NCBI RefSeq assembly: GCF_029784165.1
Contig: NC_073695.1
Location: 101,063,306 to 101,127,305, forward strand
Reading direction: 5' to 3'
Source of the DNA: Wyeomyia smithii
Taxonomy: Eukaryota > Arthropoda > Insecta > Diptera > Culicidae
Length of the DNA stretch: 64,000 bases
Shown here: piece after piece, positions 33,331 to 43,243 of the stretch
Numbering within the stretch: the first letter of the stretch is position 1
Layout: the number at the start of each line of letters is the position of its first letter
Made by a program: the position numbers and the translations under genes
Notes under the pieces: model-generated
What the model saw: only the letters and a program-made list of their open reading frames with translations
Told to the model about the DNA's origin: nothing
Database searches by the model: none

Positions 33331-34400
33331 TCACAATGAGCAACTTGACTCAGTACTGATTGGAAGCAAATGAAGAATACAATTGCCCCATTTGTCGCTT
33401 TCAAGCTTAATGTTGCTCTACGTCTAATATTAAGTTAAAAAATGGAAATGTAATATGAAATTTTTCTTTATTCATTTTTATTGAGATTCTTCTATCAATT
33501 TTAATGTTGCACATTATTGAATATTTTTGTGTTGTACAGTAAAAAAACAGGTTCAAGTCAGATATTGTACTTGGAATTGAACTGGGAAACTGCAGCTAAT
33601 GTTGTGCAAAAAAAAACACAAACACACACACACACATTTTTTTCCATGCATCTCTTATTAACTTGACCCGAATGTGTTATTCGCTCAATGACATTGTCGG
33701 TATTTATTTCTTCCCATAATTATTTCACCTTTCCGGTCGCGAGGTAAATTTCGTAACTGTAGGAGCAAATTATTTTCAGCCCGAAAGCATAACCTCATAA
33801 CTCGGAGCTCCGGGGAAGAATAGTTTTACTTTATTATCTCACTGGTACCGCTTCGCGGAGAGCCGCGGCCAAAAATCACATTCGCACACTCTCTTGGCTG
33901 TTTGGTACAACACCGTCCGAAATTGTTTATAATACAGGAAATGGCACATTCGATAAACTTAATGTTCATGGCTTCGAGAGTCCATTTTTCCTGCGCGTTT
34001 ACGCATTTCGGATTTTATCCATCTATTGGTGCTTTGCCATCAAAAACGTTTTGCAGCTGTTCTGCATTTTTCTTCCCAGTATACACGGACCGTTTAAACC
34101 ACATGATGGATTAACTTGCAAAGTGCGGCCATCTGGAACAGGCAATAAATTGTAAATTGTTTGCCATTTTTGGTTTGCAGCTTGTAGTGTGGGTAGTAGA
34201 GAAGAAAATTATTTTTCCCCATTGAACGAAAAAGCATTGCGTAATCCATTCGAACACTTGAAGATTCACTATTAAGTTTTATATTAACCACTCTAACTTA
34301 CTGTTATGCTACTGAATTATACTAAAACTATTGTATTGATATTAAACGCTTAATAAAAATCGATTCACACCGTTCATTCACCTTTGAACTTTCTTAATCG
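33331..34400. other. Sequence without a recognised feature
   Basis: Probably low-copy genomic DNA. A short CA tract lies at about 33609-33636. A GC-richer stretch at 33735-33900 has no coding signal. Confidence 0.35.
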
Positions 34401-34900
34401 ACAAATATCAAACACTTTTAGGAAACCTACCTAAATAAACACGAAACCGAACGTAAGACAATCAACTAGCAACGATCGAACGCGAAATGCAAAGTTCAAC
34501 AGACTCCGATGACTCTCGAACAAGTGATCGCTTCTTCTCGCCTGGTACTGTTCTATCCGTTCAGGACGCGTCTTCCAAAGCGATTCGTTCACGACTGAAT
34601 GTGAATTTTCCGCGGCAAGACAATTTTATGAATCAAGGAGTTTTCTTCGATTTTCCCAGACCCGAGTGCACGCACACACACATGCACGAACGACGCTTGC
34701 ACGAGCCATGCGCGTAGATCGTGTCGGAATGGACGCAGTTGAATCAGCAGCAGCCAGAGGCAGGTGTGCTCGAAAGGACAAGTGCACCGCACCGTACAAA
34801 GTCGGTTCAGTTGAACGAATGCTTTGTGCAGGTTAGAAATTCGAAATTCTTGGCAGGAGTGTGTATGCTCTGCATGTTTAATCAGTATTCAATTGTATTG
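34401..34900. other. GC-richer island, possible promoter or 5' UTR
   Basis: GC content rises against AT-rich flanks. An ATG at 34487 opens a 76-codon frame (MQSSTDSDDSRTSDRFF...) that becomes low-complexity (CTHTHMHERR) and is probably not coding. The style (ACGAAACCGAACG, CGATCGAACGCG) is like an insect 5' UTR, but there is no TATA box or splice site that decides it. Confidence 0.25.
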
Positions 34901-35640
34901 TCTCACATACAAAGCATCAGTCCGTCGAGTTCTTTCCATAAATCCGATGATGGCATTCATGGCGTTGTTAATGGTTGCTTTTGCACTGCTCAAGCAGCCC
35001 TTAACACTCTAGTGCCCAAGTTAATTTTCAGACGGACCTCGGTAAATCATTATAAATCTTTGTAAACATTTTTTAAGTATTTATTGAAGCTTTTTTGAGG
35101 TTCAACTAAAGCGTGTCTAAAGGCGGCACTGGGTACTAGAGGGTTAAGAGGGGTTTCGATGAGCTAGAAATAGCTGAATAGTTATAATCCTCCATGTTTT
35201 TAGTGTAATCAAACAGAGCGTTCGTGCTAGAAAATTCATAAAAATAATTCAGAGTGATGATTACTGACATCCGGCCAATACAAGTTAACCGACTCAAATA
35301 TTGATTACAAAGTGGTGATTTCGGAAAAAAAACAGACGGGCTGTGTGCAAATCCAAGACCGCAAGGTTGATGTAGATCTACACAAAGCACTTTGTTACAT
35401 TGCTTGCGTTGCTGTGATAAGTTCGAAACGTAAAGGGTGTACGGAACCAAATTGCATAGCAAAAAAAAAGATTTGGAAAATTTCACTCTTCCAATCATTC
35501 GCCTTCTAACTTTCAGGTAGTAAACAAAAACATGTTATTTAGTTTTTCACTGTTCGTTTTATTCCTCTTATTCCTCTTCACACTGCTCATAAGATCATGT
35601 ATAATTTTTGGACCCGCTGTTTTTGTGTCAAAATCCATGT
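34901..35640. other. Sequence without a recognised feature
   Basis: Short open frames on both strands up to 120 codons (35136-35498, minus) show no motif. Nothing identifiable. Confidence 0.3.
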
Positions 35641-36210
35641 TCCTTCATATCCTCCTCCTGTTTTGCCTTTTTAGGATGTTTCCGTAGTGCCTGCTTCATG
35701 ATGGCCCAGTACTTTTCAATTGGACGCAGTTCGGATGAGTTCGAGGATTGAGATGCTTCGGTACGAAATTGAGTTCCTTGGTCTCGTAGCACTCCAGATC
35801 ATCTTTCAAGTAATGACACGAGGCTAAATACGGCCAGAAAGTTGTAGGATCGTTGTGTGACCTCTGAAGTGGAAGTAAACGCATTCTTTCAACTGTACCT
35901 GCCCACTGACCGTCCTGGTTGTTACGAATGGGGTGCTCTGCTTTCCACATGAGCAAATTGCCATGTACTAACGCCATGTACTACCGTCTTCGGGAACTTC
36001 GAGTTTATGATGTGCGGTGAAGTACTGGAACTCCGGAAGCTGCCGGAAGTCTGCTTTTACATATGTTTCATCATCCATAACGAGGCAATGTGGTTTCGTC
36101 AACATCTGGATGTAGAACTTCAGTACACGTGGTGTCGACACCGTATTCTGCCGTTCATTGCGATTCGGCGCCTTCTGAACTTTGTACGTGTGTAATCCTT
36201 CAGAGCTGTC
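35640..36210 (-). pseudogene. DD37E transposase relic, second copy
   Basis: In broken frames it aligns with the element at 23.7-24.7 kb. From the right: a KAPNR-like block at about 36170, DDETYVKADF at about 36070, FWPYLASCHYLKDDLECY at about 35840 (the catalytic Asp of PDLAS is now Tyr), and PIEKYWAIMKQAL at about 35710. Several frameshifts and no TIRs found. Its right side is directly joined to a LINE fragment. Confidence 0.75.
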
Positions 36211-37530
36211 AAAAAAGGCTTCACCGTCGTAAGAAACGTGAGCACTACGATCGCGTCCTCGCGGAGGCGGAGAATTACCTCACCAGGCACGAGGAGCTTC
36301 TATAGAACGATCACCAGAATCAGGAACCGGACCGTGCCAGTACCTGCCATGTGTTATAACAGGGAGGGGAACCTGATTACCGATAAATCGCAGGTGACCA
36401 GGCGTTGGAAGCAACATTTTGAAGTGATGTTGAACGGTGAGAAAGGTAGAAGAGTCATCGAGGGAAACAGGATAGAAATTGAGGAGGACTGAAAAGCTGT
36501 TGACCTACAATATTGGACCTGGTAATGATTGCTTGCAAAGAGCTAAAGAACCACAAAGCCGCTGGGAAGGACGGCTTACCGGCCGAACTTTTCAAAGTCG
36601 GGAGCGAGCGGCTGTGTAGTGCAATTAACCAGATTATCCCAAGGATATGGTCTGGGAAACAACTACCTACGGACTGGTTGGAAAGACTCATATGTCCTAT
36701 CTACAAGAAGGAACATCGACTCGACCGTAGTAATTGACGAGGCATAACCCTTCTCAATTCAGGTTACAAAACTCTCTCCCGTTTCCTGTTCCAGCGACTG
36801 AGGCCGTTGCAGAAAGCCTTTGTTGGAGAATACCAATGCGGTTTTCTTGTGGGACGATCTATAACGGACCAGATATTTACCTTGAGACAGATCGTCATCA
36901 AGTTTATTGACTTTAGGGCAGCGTACGATACAGTGAAACGCAACGAACTGTGGTAAATAATGCTGGAACATGGTTTCCAACAAAACTAATTACACTATTA
37001 CGTGCGACGCTTGATGGTTTCACCTCATGCGGCAGAACAGCGGGTGAATTTCCGGACACGTTTGTGACGTTAGATGGTCTGAAGCAAGGTGACGGGCTCT
37101 CGAACTTGAGGTTCAACATAGCTTTAGTAGGTGCAAACGAGGAGAGAAGGTGAAGATGAGCGACACCATCATGTAATTGGTGTTAACCGTAGAGCAGCTG
37201 AGGAAGCATTTACGGCTCTCAAAAGGAAAGCTGAGAGAATTGGACTCACCATAAACACTGCCAAAATGAAGTACATGGTGACTGGCAGAGAGCGAGCGGG
37301 TGTTGGTGCTGCGGTGGAGATGGATTGGGACGAATTAGTTTATCTTGGGATTCTCGTGACATGTGACAACGAGGGGAGCCGCGAGGTGAATAGACGGATT
37401 GCGGCAGCGAATAAGGCTTATTACGGATTGCGTAGCCAGCTTTTTTTCCTGTATGGGCTTCCTCACTACGACTAGAATCGTAGATCTATTGTGAGATTGC
37501 GTTAGCCAATTACTATTTGAACCATTTTTA
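36211..37530 (+). pseudogene. LINE reverse transcriptase relic
   Basis: Broken frames give LHRRKKREHYDRVL, then ITDKSQVTRRWKQHFEVMLN, then the RT palm start KNHKAAGKDGLPAELFK, LICPIYKKEHRLD and, after a TGA, RGITLLNSGYKTLSR, GEYQCGF, TDQIFTLRQI, IDFRAAYDTVKRNELW, GLKQGDGLS-L-FNIAL and INTAKMKYMVTGRER. The FADD catalytic box expected between FNIAL and GVNRRA is missing, by a deletion of about 60 bases at 37130-37180. Frameshifts are present. This matches the 5' half at 27.1 kb in family style, and ends near 37475-37530. Confidence 0.8.
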
Positions 37531-37535
37531 CACAG
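37440..37535 (+). repeat. Short repeat shared with 38735-38830
   Basis: TTTTTTTCCTGTATGGGCTTC..ATCACTACGAC..TAGATCTATTGTGAGATTGC here and a similar TTTTTCCTCTGTGTGGACTC..TTTTGATCTATTGTGATATTGCCC at 38735. The two copies flank a TTAA MITE. Possibly the 3' tail of one LINE family. Confidence 0.45.
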
Positions 37536-37826
37536 GAAATTTATTTTGTGCGGTCCCTATCACTCGCACAAAAACAGGATTGACTGTATACGCACTTCGG
37601 ATGAATAGGAGGTGAAAGAAACTAGTAACATGTGCAAAATATGCGACAAAATTTGTTTCTTGACTGGAGATGGAAAGGGAGAATTTTTCGTTATTACCTC
37701 TTTATGAACAAGTTTTGCGTGTAGTTTTAACGGCCATTTTTAGAGAGTCGTACTCTCGTAACATGTGCTAAATTTATGGCAGTATATGTTGTTACTTGAC
37801 TGGAGAAGAATTTTATCGCTATTTAA

Positions 37827-38564
37827 GGGGTCATATACCTTTTTGGTCGAGAAAAATGAGGGAAGTTTGAATTTATTTTTAAGTGCATAGCACCATTTTC
37901 ATTGCATCAAAGTGGTATTTTTCTGAAAGTACAATTTATTAACAACAAAAAAATACGTATAATTTTGAGATATACCAGTTATTACTGGAATAATGGCTGT
38001 TTCCCCGAAACGCTATTTTTTTGCAGAGGCTTGCGGTGGTGATGAGAGAGACTCAGGGGTCAACCGAAATCAAAAAACTTATATTATTTCATTAGTTTAG
38101 AAGTGTGCCGTGTCCATGAACGATCGCTTTTATGAGTGTTTTGTTTTCAGTGCAAACGGGAACGTTTTTCCCAAAAAGTGCACGTTTTGAGCGCTAAAAA
38201 TCGCATTAGATTTTTTTTTGCCGCAAAATGTAACTGTATGTTGCAAAAAGCGATTGTTTAAGGACCGGCGAATTTAATAACGAAAATTTAAAAAAATAGC
38301 TGAAGGAAATCGGTTCAGTAGTTTTCCCGCAATCAGGATCACGGCAAAGTTTTTCGGAAAACACTACTCCGAGATAACCGCGTGTAAAGTTTCAAGTTTA
38401 GCTTATGAGGTCGTGGAGAGGCGAGCTGCAAATCACTCTAACCTTCTTCCTATTACTCAGATCTTTATGAAAATTTGTGAAAATGTTCTCAAGATGTTGT
38501 ATTTGAAGAAGATGCAATAATTTTTTTTCGGTTTTTTTCAAAAACTAAAAAGGTATATAACCCC
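37827..38564. mobile_element. MITE with TTAA target site, 738 bp
   Basis: TTAA at 37823-37826 and 38565-38568. Inverted ends GGGGTCATATACCTTTTTGG and, inward from the right, GGGGTTATATACCTTTTTAG. No coding potential. Same terminal logic as 12701-13417 and 40125-41334. Confidence 0.85.
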
Positions 38565-38975
38565 TTAAGTCACACATTCGTTACCAGAATGAGAATTTAT
38601 TGTTGTGAATATACCGAAGGAAATTCATTTAAAATTAACCGATAAATAAGCATTTTTTCCCTTGTAGGAGCTTATGTCCACTGCTATCATTGGTTAGATA
38701 TATTGTGGTTTACTCCGCGTTAATATATATGCGTTGTCAGTTTTTTTTTCCTCTGTGTGGACTCATCACTGCGACCAGAGACATTTTGATCTATTGTGAT
38801 ATTGCCCAGGTGTTTTTCTGTATTCCGCACTTCATATTATTGGCAGTATCATTATTAAAGTGAATGATACGCTTTTTTTTTATTCATATCCGTGCTTGTG
38901 TGTGTGAGAGTTTACCCTTTCACTTCAAGCTTACTGCTCTACTATAATGAGCCTCTTTTCTATCCTACCAATATC
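38565..38975. other. Spacer with the second copy of a short repeat
   Basis: Contains the short repeat at 38735-38830 noted above; otherwise nothing recognised. Confidence 0.35.
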
Positions 38976-39320
38976 GCCAAATTACAATTTCCTGAACTGA
39001 GGCTACACCTAACGTTCCTCTCTGGCCAGGTTTATTCTAAGAGGGACTTATTATGTCAAGAGGAAGGAGTCTTATCGAACCTCGTTCCTCCTACCAACAC
39101 CGCGTCACAATCACAATTCCCTGAAGAGGCGCTCAATGCTTCACCTCTGGTCAGTTTTATTATAAGTAGGACTTATATTTTGTCAAGAGGAAAGAGTCTT
39201 ATCGAAACCTCGTTCCTCCAGCCAAGACCGCGCCATAATTACAATTCCCTGAAGAGAACTATTATACGTTACTCAGAACAGTTTTATTATAAGAGGGACT
39301 TTTTTGTTAGGATGAAAGTC
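38976..39320 (+). repeat. Tandem repeat, three units of about 125 bp
   Basis: Each unit has (C/A)AATTCCCTGAAGAG, GGTCAGTTTTATTATAAG, AGGGACTTAT, GTCAAGAGGAAGGAGTCTTA and CGAACCTCGTTCCTCC. The units lie at about 38975-39100, 39101-39235 and 39236-39320 (partial). A lone degenerate copy is at 1854-1945. The resulting 166-codon open frame is probably a by-product. Confidence 0.7.
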
Positions 39321-39408
39321 AGCAAGGGTACTATAGAATTCAGCTTGAAGGAAGAGTATGTAGTAGAGAGCCTGAGAATGCACCCATGTTAAAGTCCTTT
39401 GACAACCA

Positions 39409-39493
39409 AATGGCCTGATTCTACTAAGATTCGAACCCACGACCACTCGCTTATCAAAGCGGACTCTGTAACCTTGCGGCTACGAAGCTCTCT
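39409..39493 (-). repeat. tRNA-derived SINE head, family 1 (inverted copy)
   Basis: Read on the minus strand: GAGCTTCGTAGCCGCAAGG, then AGTCCGCTTTGATAAGCGAG, then the B box GGGTTCGAATC. It matches 26684-26750 (plus). Only the head region is clear. Confidence 0.65.
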
Positions 39494-39559
39494 GGTGCGT
39501 TGTCAGTTCGGTCCATCACAATGGGTATCAGTGACGGTCATCTTACGACTCTGAATTTT

Positions 39560-42300
39560 CCCTCATGAAGGTATGCTCTCTTTAATGAAGTTCATTACCT
39601 TCGTTAGTTCAGCATTCCATATCTCGTTAGGCGTAAGAACACCTTTTCCAAAAATACGCAGTCTTTGCTGAAATAAAGCGCCGCATTGGCACAATAGGGG
39701 TTCCGGAGTTTCAACTTCAAAATTACAGAAACGACACATGTCATCTGTCAGATTACCTATTTTTTTAAGGTGATACCTACTCGGACAGTGTCCAGTCAGT
39801 AGGCCAGTCAACGTACTCAGATCAGCTTTATTAGTACTGAGCAGGTTCCGTGTGATTCTATTACATGGTGTAATGAACAGTTTAGATTGTCTTGCTTTGG
39901 AGTAAGCCCTCCAGTTGGCACCAATCATCATTGTTCCCCAGTCTCCGAGCTCCGATTTCAGGCAGGATGTAGAGACCCCAGATCGGCTTGTTCATTTCCT
40001 TCTATACCACAGTGACCAGGCACCCAGTATAGATTTACATCTTTTGTTACAGTCAATTGTCGTGAAGATAGAATACAACCCCAAACTAACTTCGACTGGT
40101 ATGTGTACGCTTATAATGCATTAAGGGGTAATATCCACCAAAAAAATTTGTTTCTTGTCATTTTTTTTATTGGCCTAAATTATGCTAAACTATCCTAGAA
40201 TTTTACATCGCCCAAATACTGATCTAAACTTAAAATTCGTTCAAATCAATTTTTACCGAACAACTTCTATGCTCCAAAATAACATTTTTCGTTTATTTTG
40301 GTGATGCTCGTTTTCGTTTTTTAATTCGGAGGCTTTGTAAACTAGTAGAAGCTACCTATGATCAATATCATGTTTCAAATTTGAAGTATAGAGGCCGCTG
40401 GATCAAGTTTCGACCGTTATAGCGTCTCTACAGCACGTGTTTACTCACAATTTCCGTTTGTTAAGTCGATCAGCCGTTCTTGTTGTGAGCGTTCTTTGTT
40501 TGAGTTTTTCTATACTTTTTAACTGTGAGCTATATTCAAAAGTACTTAAATATGAGTGACAAGTTTGAGTTTTGCGTGGGATCGGACGCCAACCGCGTCA
40601 AAGTCGCTAAGCATCGCATGTCTGATATCGCGAAAGAGGCTAGGCGCAGCCCTACATCAGATAACAAAAAGGGAGAAGAGGAAAATAAAACCAAGGAAGG
40701 ACACCTTCACGGCGCAGGGATAGCTGACTGAAGGTAAAAAAAATTATTAAGGGGCTTCATTATTGCGATTCTTAAGAATTATAGCATTTTGAAACTTTAA
40801 ACGCGTTTTTCTCATAACCATGTTTCCAAAATCGGCGAGCAGTAGAACTGAAAAAGTTTACATCCGATTGACTTGAAATTTTAACTGTAGCTTCTTCATT
40901 AGATTATCTAGTGAAGTACACACGATTTTGACGATTGATTAACAACAACAAAAGTTATGAACAATTAAAGTCGATTTTTTTTGTCGAAAAAGCATTTTTT
41001 TTTCAAATCGTTGCCATTTTGCGAAGAAAAATTCTAAAAATATAAACATGTGTACTTCACTAGCGACACTTATGTAGATAATGAAAAAAAATTGTTTTGG
41101 TTATAGGAGGCGTTGGGCATGACTTCTACTGCTCGCCGCGGAAAAACTTTTTAAAAAATCGTTTCACGGCAATCGCTGCACGGCCGCCATTCTGTAAAAA
41201 ATAGCAACGAAATGTTTTTCTAGTATCCAAGAGTTGCTTAATCCAATGATTTATATACCTTACATCTCAAATGTCTTTTTAAAAAAATCATGAAAAAAGC
41301 CTTGTTTTTTTGAGCATTTGGTGGATACTACCCCTTAAGAGCTGCTTGACTATCAGAGAAAATACAAATATTGGCATATCGACATTTCCTGGCCAATCAA
41401 ATATTTGTGCATGTTGGGATAGCATTTATTTCAGCTTGGAATACTGTGGGCCACTGTCCCATTGATTCGTGGTCCAGTAACCCCAGCACCCGTAGATTCA
41501 CCCATTTCAGAGCCATCTGTAAAAAACGTGAGTGATCCTGGACGAGTTTTGGGACCTCCTTCTTCCCATTCGCTGCGAGAGGATTCTATCACTTTAAAGG
41601 GAATATTAAAGTTAGTCTTGGATTTCATCCAGTCTTCATACATTGTTACTAGGTTGTTTAGTTCAAAGTATTTAAGGACTCGTAAGTGTCCTTTTAGATT
41701 CCCTACATGAAAAACTTTAACGCGTTTGAGCCTGAGAGCACCTTTTTTCAAGTGGCACATATTGATGCAAGGGTAGAAGCTATAAAAGACCTTCTAAGGC
41801 TCTGAATGGTGTGCTGGCCATCGCTCCAGTTTTTTTGTAAGATTTGGACCACTGCGACCATTATTGCATGCCAGAGGTTGTAGCTTATCCATCTTTTTCT
41901 GAACTGATGTTTGTGTAATTTTAGGCTACCACACTAGTGAGGTATAAGTTAATCTGGGTCTTACTATAGTTAAGTAAATCCAATGAATCATTCTTGGTTT
42001 GAGTCCTCACTTCTTACCAAATGTATTGCTGCAAGCCCAAAGACCATTATTGGCTTTTGAAATTGCGTACTCCAGATGGTCGTTCCAGTTAAGCTTATAG
42101 TCAAGCATGACACCTAGGTACTTGGTTCGCTTGGATAGCTCCAGCTATGTTTCTCCCAACTTAAGTGTTACAAAATTATACTTTCTCTTTCTTGCGAATG
42201 AGATAATGACTGTTTTAGAAGGATTAACGTTTAGTCCTTCCTACTTACACCATTTAAGTGTGTAGGGCAGTTTGCATTCTATTAGTAACAGTAGGCCCAC
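39560..42300 (-). pseudogene. LOA/Lian-like LINE, RT end and RNase H, split by a MITE
   Basis: From the right: NPSKTVIISFARKRKY and YLGVMLDYKLNWNDHL at 42.0-42.25 kb, broken frames to 41.8 kb, then the RNase H start SLTFFTDGSEMGESTGAGV at 41500-41560, interrupted by the TTAA MITE. Left of the MITE it resumes with a DSQAAL block, a GHCG-EGNE-AD block at about 40000, and the C-terminal TGLLTGHCPSRYHL and MCRFCNFEVETPEPLLCQC zinc-type motif (39563-39931), ending at about 39563. The MITE sits right after the DSQAAL block. Frameshifts and stops elsewhere make it dead. Confidence 0.8.
40125..41334. mobile_element. TTAA MITE, 1210 bp, inside an RNase H domain
   Basis: TTAA at 40121-40124 and 41335-41338. 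Inverted ends GGGGTAATATCCACCAAA and, inward from the right, GGGGTAGTATCCACCAAA. Between is AT-rich DNA with a 68-codon open frame at 40525-40731 rich in Lys and Glu, not recognised. Removing the element restores the RNase H reading around DSQAAL, so the insertion is clean. Confidence 0.88.
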
Positions 42301-42781
42301 ATTTATCTCTAACTAAAAAAGTAAGAGGCATTTGGAATTAGACATTATTTCGTCGCCTGTGACAATCTTAGATTTTCATTTTACACCCCTATGGACCTTT
42401 TTTAAAGACGAAGCTCTACGTAAAAAAATCGGTGTGCTAAGAATATTCTTGACGCTAACCTTGAAATAATTTGCAATAAACATTGCGATATCTCTGACAG
42501 TTTTTAGAAACAGCGATTTCATTTCCATCGTAAATCGGTAAAACGGGGATTCCTCTCTCTTTATGAAACAAGTGCAAGTCAAATTTTCTTTCGTCAGGTG
42601 CAAACAAAAAGCCGTATTGGATATTGCAGCTCGGAGTAATTTTTTTCAGATTTTTTAATTATTTCCAAGCCCTTATCTATGAACACCATTTGGTGGCACT
42701 TTCTATAGTTTTAACGCGTTTTGCTGCAGTTGAAAGACAACTATTACTTTTATTTAAATAGAATGTCATTACGGTTGCAAT
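42301..42781. other. Flank of the intact LINE; no feature assigned
   Basis: A minus-strand open frame at 42376-42603 (75 codons) has no motif I can assign. It is AT-rich and probably repeat-derived. Confidence 0.35.
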
Positions 42782-42793
42782 AACAAACATATT
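42782..42793. repeat. 12-bp target site duplication, left copy
   Basis: AACAAACATATT, repeated exactly at 48676-48687 just after the poly(A) tract. It marks both ends of the LINE insertion. Confidence 0.9.
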
Positions 42794-42795
42794 AG

Positions 42796-42831
42796 TCATT
42801 CTGTGCCGAACACGCATCAGTACTGGACGTG
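42796..42831 (+). promoter_or_regulatory. Internal pol II promoter: initiator plus downstream element
   Basis: TCATTC has its A at 42798; GGACGTG begins at 42825, which is +28 from that A. The RGACGTG downstream element at exactly this distance is known from Drosophila I and Jockey-type LINEs. A second AGACGTG lies at 42865-42871. The true start of the retrotransposon RNA is therefore likely at 42797-42798, leaving the few bases AGT after the target duplication as an addition at insertion. Confidence 0.7.
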
Positions 42832-43243
42832 TTTGGTGATCGGTCCGATAGAGTATAAAACAAAAGACGTGTGAACAAGTGTTGGCATTGTTTGCCTGGT
42901 CGAGTGAAATAAATCCGGGTTCAAGGTCGTTCCTTTGTGCAACTGTTTCGCATCGTGACTGCCAGCTGGTGCGTAAGCCGATTTGGCTGCTGGCTGGATT
43001 GTGCTACAGCAGTGGACGAGACACAAACGAGGAAAAAGAAGAAGCCATCAGTGTCAGCGAGTCGTATCGCTGTGTGGAGTGATCTCACACCTGGCTCGCT
43101 GCTGGTGGCTGTTTGGTGCTGCTGTATTGGTGCTGCTGGCTGTAACGGCTGCTACTTCGAACGATCGGACAACCAACCTTACTGGAAGGGAGAAATAAAA
43201 AGGTACGTGTTCTTGTCAGCGCTAGTGCGCTAAACATAGCGCG

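Noticed and set aside
34487..34717. 76-codon ATG frame in a GC-richer island
   Set aside because: Starts like a coding exon, but ends in a CA-repeat translation (CTHTHMHERR) and has no good donor before it. Kept only as a possible UTR region.
38892..39392. 166-codon open frame
   Set aside because: Lies over the three 125-bp tandem units; the peptide repeats with them and has no domain. Probably open by chance in a repeat.
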